A stretch of 64,000 nucleotides of DNA. It comes from Volutella citrinella (lineage: Eukaryota > Ascomycota > Sordariomycetes > Hypocreales > Nectriaceae). Under the pieces are notes generated by a model. That model was not told the DNA's origin, made no database searches, and saw only the letters and a program-made list of their open reading frames with translations. Positions 24,894 through 35,985 of the stretch are shown in pieces. Within the stretch, counting starts at the first letter, position 1. Each line of letters begins with the position of its first letter. The DNA is taken from the NCBI GenBank assembly GCA_034401135.1, contig JAWZSP010000001.1:4836001-4900000 (forward strand). Reading direction: 5' to 3'. The translations under genes were made by a program, and so were the position numbers.

Positions 24894-26134
24894 CTAATCG
24901 ATGTTGACGGTCGCTTTCGATGGTGCTCGTGGCCTACCACCGCGACGGGCTGCCACGCCCGCTGCGGCACCCCCTCGCGGCCGGGCTCTCGGCTTGCGGG
25001 CCTCGTCGGCCTCCTGCTTGACCGGAGCCGGCGCTTCCACTGGTGCTGGCTTCGGTGGCTCCGGCTCGAGAACCTCGGGGTCGGGTTTTTCAATGCCGCT
25101 GATGGCCTCGAGAAGCTTCTTGTCGTCCCACCGGAGACCAAAATGCGGCACGGCGTCCTCGAGCGGCCGGTCATCGTCCGCGTCTTCCTTGCTGTCGCCG
25201 GCTGCTTCCTGAGGCGGCCGCAAGAAGAGGCTGTCATTGTAAACCTCCCATGCCGCCTCGTTGTCCTCATCTGTGTGGCGGAGGCTGCGCCAGGGCTCGG
25301 TCTGCACGGCGCGCAGGCGGTCGGCGATGGTCTCTGTAACAGCATCACCGTCGGCGGTGGTTTTGATGGTCATGTGAATGGCTCGGGCTGCGCCAGCGCC
25401 CGTTGTGGGAGCTGTTTCCTTGGAGGCTGTGGCCTGGCGCTCGAGCTGAGTCGTCGCGTCGATGTGATGTAGTTGAGGGCGGAGATGGACAAGAGAGGAG
25501 ACGGGGGTAAGGTGGATGTCCTCTGCAGATGTCCCACGTTAGCATCAGGGCGGTGCATTGGGGGGGGGGCGAGGGGAGACATACTGCCTTGGAACACTCC
25601 AACCATATACTGAACTTCCTTATATTCAGGGTATTGGCCACCCAGTGTCTGCGTGCGGAGCACCTTGTCCTGGCGAACGGCTTCGGCCCAGTCAACATGC
25701 TCGTCCTCATCCTCAGCCTTCTTCCGTCCTCCGGCGCCGCGCTGGACAGTGCCGAAACCAAAACCACCAGCAAGGCCATGGCTGCCCCCATTCTTAGCAG
25801 CCATGGACGTTTGCAGGGTCTTACCCCACTTAAGACCCTTCTCACGATCGTATGCGACGCTGTGATCGAGCGGTTGGTCGACTTCAACCATGCCAGCGTT
25901 GGCCTTGATTCGCACCTGGGTCGGCGGCGGGCGCGGGGCGTCATCGGTGCGGTTGGGTTGCTGGAGGACGAGGAGCCGGCGCCCGAGGGGTAGTGAAGGG
26001 TTGAGAAAGACCTGGTATGTTGCCGTAACAGGATCGTCCTCCTCCTCAATGGTCTCATCCGTCAGCCTCGGGTCGATGGGCGCAGGAGGGTCCAGGTCCA
26101 TGAGAGCCGGAGGGGCTTCGCCTGCTTCGTCCAT
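24894..26134 (-). CDS. RPC37: RNA polymerase III subunit RPC37/RPC5
   Basis: Component of the RPC37-RPC53 TFIIF-like subcomplex of RNA polymerase III, involved in initiation, termination and reinitiation on tRNA and 5S genes. Minus-strand exons 26134-25585 and 25522-24894 give about 392 residues. After a Pro/Asp-rich head (LMDLDPPAPIDPRL) comes the RPC5-family core: DPVTATYQVFLNPSL, LLVLQQPNR, RIKANAGMVEVDQPLD and KGLKWGKTLQTS. Exon 2 continues with DIHLTPVSSLVHLRPQLHHID, another family block, then a C-terminal Arg/Gly/Pro-rich tail (RARPRGGAAAGVAARRGG). It is longer than yeast Rpc37 and shorter than human RPC5, as is usual for filamentous fungi. The frame stays open 78 codons upstream of the chosen ATG, but that part shows no family similarity. 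The intron begins beside a run of ten G (25560-25569). Confidence 0.85.
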
Positions 26135-26706
26135 GGCGAATACCCAGAGCTTCGATGCGCCGAAGGCTGTGCGGTTTGATACTGCCACTGGGCGACAAAG
26201 TGAAAGCTTTGTTAGGCTACCAAAGGCTTCCGCAAGCTGGGCGATCTTCTTCGTAGTTCGTTTCTGGTAGCAGATGGCGCACAATTCGTTCACAGGTAAA
26301 TCGACATGAAGCTGGGAGGGGCACGATGCTAAAAATTCCCAGTGATGTTGGAGCAAAGTATCCAACAAGGTTTAGCGCTTCGGCTTATCTTATCAGCGAC
26401 TGGAGCTCGACAATGTCTCTGCTGAATTGCCATATGACGATCAAATTCTCATGAAACTGGACAAGTCGAATAAGAAAATCCCTTAATCGACGAGTACCCT
26501 GAGCTACATCTGTGTATCGGTCCTGAAGGAAAGGGGAATGAGCCGGATCAAATCCGACGACGCCTGGCCATTACACTTACTAGTCAAGCCACTCCAGGTG
26601 CTTTGAGAGTAAACTCGCTAGGTCCAGTGCACCACATCACATTTGCTGAGAATAAATAGCAATGTCTTTTGTGTATTGAAATCTAATATGAACAGGGTAG
26701 AGTATT
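26135..26706. other. Intergenic region between RPC37 and LCP5 (both minus)
   Basis: Holds the RPC37 promoter/leader and the LCP5 3' UTR. No gene is seen. Confidence 0.55.
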
Positions 26707-27834
26707 CTACCTGTTCTTGCCGCGATCTCGTCGGCCGCCCTCCAGAACCTTGACCCTCTTCTGAAATCGTTCTCCAATGTCTGCGCGGTTGCCGCTGCCT
26801 CTGGGGCCATCCGTTGTGTCGATGCCGCGCTTTCGGCTCTTCTCCAGCATGGCGCGAACCCCACCGGCAGACTGCTTGCTCTTGGTGAGCCGGTCGATGC
26901 GGTCGACACCCTCGCCAAGGTTATGCCACTCCTCACCACCAAATTGCATGCGGCCACTGCGGCCAGCCTGCCTGTTGGCCTTGGCCTTGTCCTTCTTGCT
27001 CTCCGTGGGTAAGCGAACAAAGTTCATCTCTTCGTACTCGCGGCGTTCCGTCTCCACAGCACGCTCGGCGTCTGTCTTCATCCTGCGGCCGCCCTGAACA
27101 ATGGTGGTACCAATGCTGGGTTCTGCCAGAGGCGCAGCAGACATCTCAGACTTGACGAACTCTTCCATGGTGTGAGACTTGTTGGGGCGACGGTCAGACT
27201 TGGTGGGACGCTGGGGAGGTTCCATGACCTGTCGATCGCGCTTGGGCGGGCGGTAAACGCCCGAGGCACCGTCGCGTTGCAACCTCTTGGCACTGATATC
27301 ATCAACCATCGTTCCCAGGTTTGGCGCGGCGGAGAGCTCGCCGGGCTTGTATCTGGCTCCGCCAATGTCATTCTCCTCCTCTTCGTCGTCCTCGTCTTCG
27401 TCCTCGTCGTCATCCGAGCCAGATTCCGATTCGCCCGCTTCTAGAGCGGCCTCCTTCGCTTTGCGTTCGCGCTCCGCATCGTCTGCTGTTCGGAGGAATC
27501 GCTCGATGGAAAAGCGTAGTTTCTCCTCCAGCGGGCGGGCTCCCCTCTCGAGATACAGACGCAGTTCGACTAGCTTTACTCGTACCGACTTGTCTAGTTT
27601 GGTGTAATCGGTTTCGGTGTCCTCGCCGTCTGACTTTGCGTTCCGTAGTTTGAGGAGGATGAGAAAGACGAGATTTTGCAAATATGAGAGCAGCAGCTCG
27701 TTCTTGACGTCGAGGAGCGAGATGCCGTCCTTCTGGTGCTCAATGGAGGCGACCTTGGGAGCAACCTCGAGAGCAGAGGTGAGCGACTGCGTCAGTGAGC
27801 TGAGCAGCGCCGGAAGGGTTGTTGGGGCCGCCAT
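26707..27834 (-). CDS. LCP5: LCP5/neuroguidin, Sas10/C1D-family ribosome biogenesis factor
   Basis: Nucleolar U3 snoRNP-associated protein needed for 18S rRNA maturation. Single exon of about 375 residues. The N-terminal Sas10/Utp3/C1D domain is seen at about 1-120 (SLLDVKNELLLSYLQNLVFLILLKLRN is its signature helix, followed by VRVKLVELRLYLERG and the KLRFSIERFLRTAD helix). A very acidic run follows (SESGSDDDEDEDEDDEEEEND, about 157-180). Then come the conserved ARYKPGELSAAPNLGTM and GVYRPPK segments and a basic, Arg/Lys-rich C terminus (RKRGIDTTDG, GERFQKRVKVLEGGRRDRGK), as in Lcp5. The upstream in-frame ATG at 28002 would add 56 residues without similarity; the start at 27834 (MAAPTTLPALLSSL) is preferred. 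Confidence 0.9.
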   Translation of the reverse strand: MAAPTTLPALLSSLTQSLTSALEVAPKVASIEHQKDGISLLDVKNELLLSYLQNLVFLILLKLRNAKSDGEDTETDYTKLDKSVRVKLVELRLYLERGARPLEEKLRFSIERFLRTADDAERERKAKEAALEAGESESGSDDDEDEDEDDEEEENDIGGARYKPGELSAAPNLGTMVDDISAKRLQRDGASGVYRPPKRDRQVMEPPQRPTKSDRRPNKSHTMEEFVKSEMSAAPLAEPSIGTTIVQGGRRMKTDAERAVETERREYEEMNFVRLPTESKKDKAKANRQAGRSGRMQFGGEEWHNLGEGVDRIDRLTKSKQSAGGVRAMLEKSRKRGIDTTDGPRGSGNRADIGERFQKRVKVLEGGRRDRGKNR

Positions 27835-28429
27835 CGTTGTATGCGTTTGGTGATGGCAGATCAAGATTGGCCTTGACGCCCACAGCAAAAGTTGATGCAC
27901 CTGGCACCAGGTTCGAAACTTTTTAGTGGAGCCACATAAAAAGCCACTCCTTACCCCACTGCCCCAAGCAACAGGATACGCAGCCTCGACCTCCTTAGCC
28001 ACATTTGCGCCACGGTGTAACCACAGACAACCCTCCGGAGCAGCGATCTTCCGGCTCTCTACCCCTGACTAAGCGTGGAAATTGGGCCAAACCGATGCCA
28101 GGCCCAGCCACGGTCAGCGACCTTTTGTCCAAGTGGCCACGGAAGCTCCTGAGCTGGCGTCTTACTCTCGCAACATTTCTGGGGACTTGAATCACCCACA
28201 ACGGCCAATTTGCGTCGCGCAGCGAGGTAATTCATCGACCTCCTATTTCCATAGAGGCATACAACAGGGTCTCTTAGCCCCCCTCCCCGACTGCGCTAAG
28301 CCACGTCGCTTTGCGTAATCTGGATCCCAGCTACCCGGTTGCCCACGCTTAGCTAGGTACCTACCTACCTTGGCATCTCGCATCCTCGTCAACCATTACC
28401 TCTTATGACTTCATAAACACCATTCGAAG
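27835..28429. promoter_or_regulatory. Divergent promoter between LCP5 and the EMP70-like gene
   Basis: 595 bases between two start codons. A TAGGTACCTACCTACC run at about 28354-28370 resembles elements upstream of the protein kinase C gene. No gene is seen. Confidence 0.45.
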
Positions 28430-30422
28430 ATGCATATTCGCGAATTTGCGCCCTCGGCGCTTCTGACGACTCTGCTCGCCGCCCCTCAGCTCGCCTCCGC
28501 CTTCTACCTCCCCGGCGTCGCACCAACCTCTTACAAGCCTGGCGACCAGGTTCCGCTCAACGTCAACAGCATCAAGCCCGTCGCCGTGCCCCAGGACTCG
28601 CGTCTGCACGCGGTTGTCTCATACGACTACTACCACCCCCCTTTCCGATTCTGCGCTCCCGAAGGCGGTGCCGACTATGTGTCTGAGAGTTTGGGCAGCA
28701 TCCTCTTCGGAGACCGCATCAGGACCTCCCCGTTCGAGCTCAAGATGGGCGTGAACGAGACCTGCAAGCCTCTCTGCAAGGTCCAATACGACGACAAGTC
28801 GATTCAGTTCGTCAAGAGGCGTATCGAGCAGGGCTACAGCCTGAACTGGCTTGTTGATGGCTTGCCCGCGGGTCAAGAGCTCGAGGACCCCGCAACCGGC
28901 ACGACCTTCTACAGCCCTGGCTTCCTACTCGGCGAGGACGATGACCAGGCCCATATTCTATTCAACAACCACTACGACATCATGGTTGACTACCACAAGG
29001 TCAACAAGGACGAGAACCAGCGCCGCGTTGTCGGTGTCTCTGTGATCCCCAGCTCCAAGGATTACGGCAGTGGAAAGGTTGACTGCATGGACCACCGCCA
29101 CATCATCTTCGCGGAGAAGGAGGGCCAGACCATTGAGGTCACCTTCAGCTACAGTGTCTACTGGATCGAGTCCGAAACTGCCTGGGCCACTCGCTGGGAC
29201 AAGTACCTTCACGTCTTTGACCCCAAGATCCACTGGTTCTGGCTCATTGATATCGCAATCATTGTCGTCACTCTGGTCCTCACCGTCATGTCCATTCTCT
29301 ACCGCGCTCTGAAGAAGGATATCGCTCGATACAACCGCCTCGATCAGATCGATCTTGATGATTTCGGCGGCACCTCCGTCGTCGAGGACGGCGTCCAGGA
29401 GGATTCGGGCTGGAAGCTGGTCCACGGCGACGTTTTCCGCACGCCCTCGCGCCCCCTGCTTCTCTCGGTGCTCGTCGGAAACGGCGCTCAGATCTTCGTC
29501 ATGACCGGCTGCACTATTCTCTTTGCCCTGCTTGGATTCCTTTCCCCCTCCAACCGCGGATCCTTGGGCACCCTGATGATCCTTCTTTACACCGTTCTTG
29601 GCTTTGTTGGCGGCTATGTCTCTGCACGAACCTACAAGGCTTGGCAGGGTGAGCAGTGGAAGGCGAACATTGTGCTCACTCCCACTCTTGTCCCTGTCAT
29701 CGTCTTTGGTACCTTCTTCCTTCTTGACCTGTTCCTTTGGGCCAAGTCTTCATCTGGCGCCGTTCCTTTCACGACCATGTTGGTCATTATCGGCATCTGG
29801 TTCATCATCTCAATTCCTCTATCGTTTGCTGGCTCGTGGCTGGGCTTCCGCGCTGCCGCCTGGGAGGCTCCTGTCCGCACCAACCAAATCCCCCGCCAGG
29901 TCCCGCCTGTCACCACTTACCTCAAGCCCATCCCCAGCATGCTCATTGTTGGTCTTCTCCCTTTCGGTGCCATCTTTGTCGAGCTCTTCTTCATCATGAG
30001 CTCCATCTGGTTTAGCCGCATTTACTACATGTTTGGCTTCCTCTTCCTCTGCTATGGCCTCATGATTATCGTTTGTGCCGCCATTACCATCTTAATGGTC
30101 TACTTCCTCCTCTGCGCTGAGAACTACAACTGGCAATGGAGGGCCTTCCTTGCTGCTGGCATGAGTGGTGGCTATGTGTTCATCTACTGCATCCTTTACC
30201 TTGTCTCCAGGGTGTCGCTGGGAGGACTGGCTGGCATTGTCCTATACATCGGCTACAGTGGCCTCATCTCCTTCCTGTTCTTCATCCTTGCTGGTAAGTT
30301 CCCACTCTTGTTTTCGGGGCCTCTCGACGATAGTTTGCTAATCACACAAAACAGGCACCATTGGCTACTTTTCCAGCTGGTGGTTTGTCAACAAAATCTA
30401 CGCTTCCATCAAGATTGATTAA
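28430..30422 (+). CDS. EMP70: Transmembrane 9 superfamily protein (EMP70/TM9SF)
   Basis: Nonaspanin membrane protein of the endosome/Golgi system, tied in yeast to protein sorting, copper homeostasis and adhesion. Exons 28430-30293 and 30355-30422 give about 643 residues. A signal peptide (about 1-24, cut after LASA) is followed by the family's mature N terminus FYLPGVAPTSYKPGD and a lumenal domain with YDYYHPPFRFC and CKPLC. Nine hydrophobic spans follow from about residue 275 (WFWLIDIAIIVVTLVLTVMS) to the end, with HGDVFRTP after the first span and the ENYNWQWRAFLAAG block near the C terminus. The second exon supplies GYFSSWWFVNKIYASIKID; the Lys-rich tail (KIYASIKID) matches the COPI-type KxD signal (KIYASIKID) known from TM9 proteins. 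Family membership is clear; assignment to the Emp70 rather than Tmn3 branch rests on length. Confidence 0.93.
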
Positions 30423-30764
30423 ATCATAGGAATCAATGGCCTTTGGTAGGCCGATGGCCATGGGGACGTTCGTCATTTCTGCTATTCTAAGGAGTCTGTA
30501 AAATTATTGTATGAGCATTGTTGGAAACCCGGGGACGTGGCAATAGCTTTCCTATCCATGTCCTGGGCACACTGGCTTGGGCGATGGCGTAAGGGATGTC
30601 TCTGGAGATACACAATTTGGGATCGTGGGACAGTAGATTTTAGCTCTAGACAAGAAATCAATGAAAAGTATTACGCCAATGTCAAGATTTCTATTTGGTT
30701 GCAAGCAATTCGGTGTGGTCTGTTCTTTTAGACGTGAGCTCGCTGATCGAGCTACAGAGGTAGT
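30423..30764. other. Convergent 3' intergenic region
   Basis: Between the EMP70-like gene (plus) and MED4 (minus); presumed 3' UTRs. No gene is seen. Confidence 0.6.
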
Positions 30765-31818
30765 TTAATCGTCGTCGTCGTCGTCATCCAGATCATCCAG
30801 GTTAGTGAACTGGAACTGCTTGGCGGCAGGGGCGGCGTTTGGTTTAGGCACCGGCGGCGAACCAGAGGACCCGGCGACGAGGCTGGCGCGACGCCATTCT
30901 TCCTGTTCCTTTTCTCTTTGGCGCTCTCTTTCGACGCGGAGACGCTCCCTCTCCTCGCGCATCTTGCGATCTCGCTCTTCCAGCTCAAGACGCTCCTGCT
31001 CCTCCCTCTCCTTGCGCTCTTCCTCCTCCTTGCGTTTGCGAGCCTCTTCTTCCACGGGATCGTAGCCCTTTGGATCGATGCCCTGCTCAATCAGCACTTG
31101 GTTGGAGGCGAGCGACCCTCCACGGATCTTGTCCTCCAGGGGCCAGGGGATGAAGACTTGGCCGGAAAGGGGGTTGAGCCACTGGTTCCAGCCCTCTGGG
31201 AGGCCCGTGTTGGCGGACGTGGTAGTCTGCTGAGTAGTGGGTGGTTCAGAGATGCCCTGCGGTGTGCCATTTAGCACTGCCGGGCTCTGTACCTGGGATG
31301 ATGGCGGTGCGGAGGGCGTTAACGCAGAGTGTGGTTGCGACTCTGGGACGGGAGTTTGGCTGTCAGGCGACGGCTGCGATGCATTTATCGTGCCGGCCGG
31401 CGGCATCGTGTTTTTACTGATACGGCGCGCATATCTCAAAAGCTCTTCGTATGCAATCGGGTAGCTCTGGCCGGCTGGGAAGACGGTCGTGTGCGTGGTG
31501 ACAATGTCCTTCCGCGTTGTCGCAAGGCTGGAGAGGGTTTCTCGGATCTGTGTATCCAGTGTCTTGGAGGAATCGCGCAGCTGCTGAATTCGAAGGTAGT
31601 TATTCTGGTGTATTTGAACTGGTGGTGGATGTGAGCAGCGATTCCAAACAAGAGGCGAGAGATGTCCTACCTTCTTCAAGGCCCTTGGACAGCTCGTGGT
31701 CGGCCGTTTCGAGCTCCTTCCCGTGCGCAGTGGATGGATGATACTTGGTGACGGAGTCGATCAAGCTTGCGAGAGCCTTCTCGAGGCGCTCGAAGCGACC
31801 ATCAATGTATGTGTCCAT
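30765..31818 (-). CDS. MED4: Mediator complex subunit 4
   Basis: Middle-module subunit of Mediator, which couples transcription factors to RNA polymerase II. Minus-strand exons 31818-31671 and 31618-30765 give about 333 residues. The N-terminal half is coiled coil (RFERLEKALASLIDSV, then VQIHQNNYLRIQQLRDSSKTLDTQIRE across the intron). The Med4 signature YEELLRYARRISKNTMPP lies at about residues 120-137. A Ser/Pro/Gln/Thr-rich segment leads to GWNQWLNPLSGQVFIPWP. The C terminus carries a long, highly charged Glu/Arg helix (EEEARKRKEEEERKEREEQ...) and an all-Asp tail. Only the ATG at 31818 fits; the open frame extends 33 bases upstream without an ATG. It is head-to-head with QCR10, with 290 bases between starts. 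Confidence 0.93.
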
Positions 31819-32108
31819 GGTGGAAACGTATGCGCCTCCAGACACTGTCACGACGAATCAATGAAAGATCACAACGGTGGCATTGGGGGTGAGGCTCCTA
31901 GTAGCAAATAAGTTGGCACCCAGAAGCTCAATAAAGTGGGTCTACTACCGACTTGTGATTGGGTGGTTGTTCAACTCACATTTTCGGGCCTGAGGCAAGA
32001 CCCGATCTTTCCCGTCGGCAAACTCCCGCAGCCAGAGGCATCATTTTCGACGACGATACCGACAAACATTGAACGACACACAAGGCATCCACAGCCCTAC
32101 GAGTCAAG
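31819..32108. promoter_or_regulatory. Compact bidirectional promoter MED4/QCR10
   Basis: 290 bases hold both promoters and both leaders. An inverted CCAAT box (GATTGGG) is visible near 31955-31961. Confidence 0.5.
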
Positions 32109-32947
32109 ATGGTTTCTCCTGTATGTTCAATTGCTGCGCCCGTGTCAATTGATGCCACGGCCGACCCCACTGCGCTACATTACACGGTGGGACGACCTCA
32201 GACGACTGACTTGATTCCTCGCAGACTCTCATCCGCGCCCAGGCCTTCAAGAGCGCCTACGGCCCCAAGTACGTCTCCCAACGCTTCGCCCCGAGTCCCA
32301 GTGAGCGGACCGATATTTTCGAACCGACACGCATCCCGAGAGATCGATCCAACGGGCACTAGACCTCGGACCAATGCTAACGAGACTACTCCAGCTACTC
32401 GGCCCAGCCCAACTTCGCCGGCTTTACCGCTCAGACTGCCTTCCGAACGTGAGTTGGAACTCCGCTCCTATAACGACTCGCCCATCGCGATTTTGGTCAT
32501 ATGCCCAGAGCGTGTCCCTTGGTCGTTTGCTTCCGTTCCACCGAGAGTCCAGGCACTCAGGCCGGGAACGCGAACAATCCCGGATCAACCAGGGACTTGC
32601 GCGGGCTGGAGATGCGAGCGTGCAGAGAGATGGCCATTGTTCCCGTTACTCGCGAATTGTGCTAATGAATTTGTCTCAGTGGCTTCCGTCTGGCCTTCTA
32701 CGCCGCTCCCGCCGGCCTCGCTCTCATTCTCTTCGCCGACAGCATTCCCCGTATCCAGCGTGATATCCTCCAGGTAAAAGGAACTGTTCCTGTGTCTAGC
32801 CGTGCGGCAGCTGACTCGCTCTGCAGAAGATCCCCTTCGTCAACAACTTCTTCCGCAAGGAGATCCACCCCGCTGACAACGTGAGTGCCTATTGCTCCCT
32901 GGCTGCATTTTGAGTGACGTTTACTGACACTATCCTAGCCCTTCTAA
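32109..32947 (+). CDS. QCR10: Cytochrome bc1 complex subunit 10 (QCR10)
   Basis: Small single-span subunit of respiratory complex III, near the Rieske protein. The gene is cut into six exons (32109-32120, 32225-32268, 32395-32448, 32680-32773, 32827-32880, 32939-32947), giving only 88 residues. Recognised from the fungal QCR10 layout: a short head (IRAQAFKSAYGP), a PNFAGFTAQTAFR segment, a hydrophobic span (about 43-60, LAFYAAPAGLALILFA), then DSIPRIQRDILQKIP and the terminal REI/KEIHPADNPF. The first exon holds four codons, and the last only Pro, Phe and the stop. Exon joins were set by keeping the frame open between GT and AG sites; the exon 2 donor was placed at GTACGT (residue Asn) rather than six bases later. 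No ORF longer than a few dozen codons exists here, so simple ORF scans miss this gene. Confidence 0.88.
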
Positions 32948-33553
32948 ATTTGCCAATTGTGGATGGCGGATGTTAGACGTGTACCAGTGCCCTCTTCGCG
33001 GCTTAGGCGGCTCTGTGTGTATAGATATTCTCAAATAGACCTGTCCTGAGCTTTATGCGTGCAACGATGCTGTGAAATGTGATTTCTCGGCGCCGTGATT
33101 GGTCAATTGGTCCACGTGCTGTGGAGATGATGCGTCTGACCTGTTGAAGGGTAGAGGCAACAGCTAACAGAGCCAGATTATTCGGATATTCAGGCGGTTA
33201 CGATGATTCGTGGATCTTGTCTCACAATTCTTCTCTGAGTTCGTGTTTGTTTATCCTTCTTCAGTTCACTATGACTATAGACGAGTAGTGGTGGGCTCGC
33301 CGGTTTGAAGCACCAAAGGACAATTCATCCTACACAGTGTGTCGCAGGATTACATACTCCACACTGTTCTCCAGGTTGCCTGACAGCTCATCCCAATTTC
33401 AGATGACCAACGTCAACCCATGCCACTTCGTCCACTTCTCATTATAAGCGTATCTGAATCTTTTCTCGTCATGATGAAATGAGGGCTTCTCTGTCATCTT
33501 TCTGCGTCTCACCTCTCTTACAGATACAACGCGCCTAAGCGACACCTGTCAAC
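32948..33553. other. Intergenic region between QCR10 and ALG10
   Basis: Tandem plus-strand spacing that holds the QCR10 3' UTR and the ALG10 promoter. A CCACGTGC E-box variant lies near 33112-33119. No gene is seen. Confidence 0.55.
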
Positions 33554-35985
33554 ATGGCGTCCTCCAACTCTCTCTCCAAGCCTTCACTCATTGACCGGCT
33601 GTATCCAACAGTCCCTATAGGGGCTGCGGTGACGGCCGTTCTTCCTCTGTTTCTCTTCAAGCTACCCTCGTCCAGTGGCTGGCTGTATCCAACGCTACTT
33701 GTAGGGACTGCGGTGATCGCCACTCTCCCGACCATCTTCTTGGGGGGTCCTGGGCGGACGGGCAAGCTTTCCCACTGGGCATATCTCCTGCCGATAATCC
33801 TGTCGCTGTCGTGCTTCTTCTGGCTACGCAAGGTCTCTTCCACCGTGTCAGAGCCGTATTTGGTGAGAAGACTCCCGCAACATCGTGACATCGAGGCTAA
33901 CGGCGTGATAGGATGAGGTGTTCCATATTCCGCAGGCACAGACCTACTGCAGGGGCAAACTAGATTGGGATGACAAGATCACGACTCCTCCCGGCTTGTA
34001 GGTGCAACAGGGCCCCCGCGAATTTTGCGCGTTTACCTAACCTCCTTAGGTATATTCTTTCACTCGCTGCTCTGAAAGTTGTGGCCCCAGGGCCTTGGGT
34101 TGCCGAACTCGTCTGCAGTTCAGAAAACCTTCGAGCCGTCAACGCACTGTTGTTGGTTGCGTTGGCATACATAGTTTTCTTGTGTCGACATGAGATCGAG
34201 TCGCGGCTCTTTGCGGCTCGTTCGTCCACAAACCTTCACCTGTATTCGCAATACTCCCTTCATACTGCCACGAATGTGGCCCTCTTTCCTCTCCTCTTCT
34301 TCTTCTCTGGACTATACTATACGGACGTGGCCTCGACTGTCTTTGTGCTTTTTGCCTATCTGCACCACTTGAAGCGACTTGGACGCGATACCAATTCTCT
34401 CGTCAACGATTTTCTTACCATCATTCTCGGTGTTTCTACTCTCTTCATGCGCCAAACCAATGTCTTTTGGGTCGTCATCTATATGGGTGGCGTGGAGGCA
34501 GTACACGCCATCAAGACTCTCAGGCCTAGCCGTGTTGACCAGCCCCAGATGTCGACTGTTGCCGAGCAAGTCAAGTTCTTCGCGTGGCGATACTCTGTCG
34601 GGGATATCCATGACCCCCCTCTGAGTGTTCCCTGGCCTGATGGTATGTCGTGCCCTGACCCCGCATATTCCTCTCTCACCATCTAGCAGACACACTTTTC
34701 TGCATCTTGAGCCTCGGTATTGCCGCTCTGTGCAATCCGGTTCGGGTGTTGAGGCAAATCTGGCCGTACATTTCTGTCCTGATATCGTTTGGTGCCTTTG
34801 TGGCTTGGAACGGAGGGGTTGTCCTGGGTATGTCAAGCCGTGTGCTCCTGTTTATCGTTTGCTAATTGAGGAAAAGGTGACAAGTCGAACCATGTCGCGA
34901 CGATTCATCTGCCACAGATGCTCTACATCTGGCCATTTTTTGCATTCTTCTCCCTGCCTCTACTTGTTCCCCAAGTGCTATCGCTCATCAACAACACCTA
35001 TCGGTCCATTTTTGCTCGAGACACCGAACCTCCCTCGGGAGTCAATCAAACCCATTCCAAAAACCCAAAATCGGGTGATGAGTCTCAGAGAAGTCCAGTC
35101 AAGGACTCTGTTTCTCCCGACTCAAGTGCAGCTCCAGCGCTTTCGGGGCCGCTGTCGGCACTGGAACTGCTGCTAAGCCCGCGAACCGTTTGGCCCCTCT
35201 ATCTCCTCGCGACTCTCTTCCTGTCGCTCGGGATCGTTCACTACAATACCATCATCCATCCGTTCACGCTGGCGGATAACAGGCACTATATGTTTTACGT
35301 ATTCCGATACACTATACGCCGAGCCTCTTGGATACGCTATTCGCTAGTCATCGCCTATACTCTAAGCCGTTGGTTTGTATGGAGTTCCTTGGCAGGCGGC
35401 TCCCCTTTCATCCCTCCATCCCGTTGCGGTCAAACTTCCCAAGGAAGCACCTCCAACGCACCTCGGTTCGTAAGTCACGGGCTGTGGATAAGGCGTGGCA
35501 AGGGCGTTGCAAGGCAAACACCAGCCAGCTTCCCCGTTGAAGTCACAGAGCCCTCGCCAGAAGCAAAGGCTGCCCAGCTGCAAACTCAGAGGTCGATGCT
35601 TGAAACCGACCCTCTGTCCGCATCAGCAGAAGGTGCATCTACCTCTACTGGTCTCATCTTTTTGCTGGCTACATCCCTGTCGCTCGTTACAGCGCCTCTA
35701 GTCGAGCCCCGGTACTTTATCATTCCCTGGGTAATGTGGCGGCTGTTGGTGCCTGCCTGGCGCATCCAAGATCACGGTACATTCGCGAAGCTCTCGGCTC
35801 AGTCCTGGTTGGGGAAATTTGTGAATGCACTCAAGGGATGCGATCCACGCCTGGTCTTGGAGACGCTCTGGTTCCTAGGCATCAACGCCGTTACAGGGTA
35901 TATCTTCCTCACTCAGCCTTACCTGTGGAGGGCAGAAGACGGCAGCCTACTTGATGAGGGCCGGTTACAACGGTTCATGTGGTAG
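33554..35985 (+). CDS. ALG10: Dol-P-Glc alpha-1,2-glucosyltransferase (ALG10/DIE2)
   Basis: ER membrane enzyme that adds the terminal glucose to the dolichol-linked oligosaccharide before transfer to protein. Inferred exons are 33554-33862, 33912-33997, 34050-34642, 34690-34827 and 34877-35985, giving about 744 residues. The key family motif EPYLDEVFHIPQAQTYC is built across intron 1, followed by WDDKITTPPGLY across intron 2. Other family blocks: RAVNALLL, FPLLFFFSGLYYTDVAS, MRQTNVFWVV, HPFTLADNRHYMFYVFR, and LVEPRYFIIPWVMWRL near the C terminus. Many hydrophobic spans are visible. Unusual: the N terminus before EPYLDE is about 100 residues and contains an 84-base in-frame tandem repeat (33597-33764), and there is a Ser/Pro-rich loop (about residues 400-450) that enlarges the protein beyond yeast Alg10. 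Confidence 0.92.
33597..33764 (+). repeat. 84-base in-frame tandem duplication in ALG10 N terminus
   Basis: Copy 1 starts at 33597 and copy 2 at 33681. Both begin GGCTGTATCCAAC and keep similarity over roughly 60 bases, with mostly silent or conservative changes. The encoded units are (R/W)LYPTxxxGxAVxAxLPxxF, each a likely membrane span. Confidence 0.7.
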
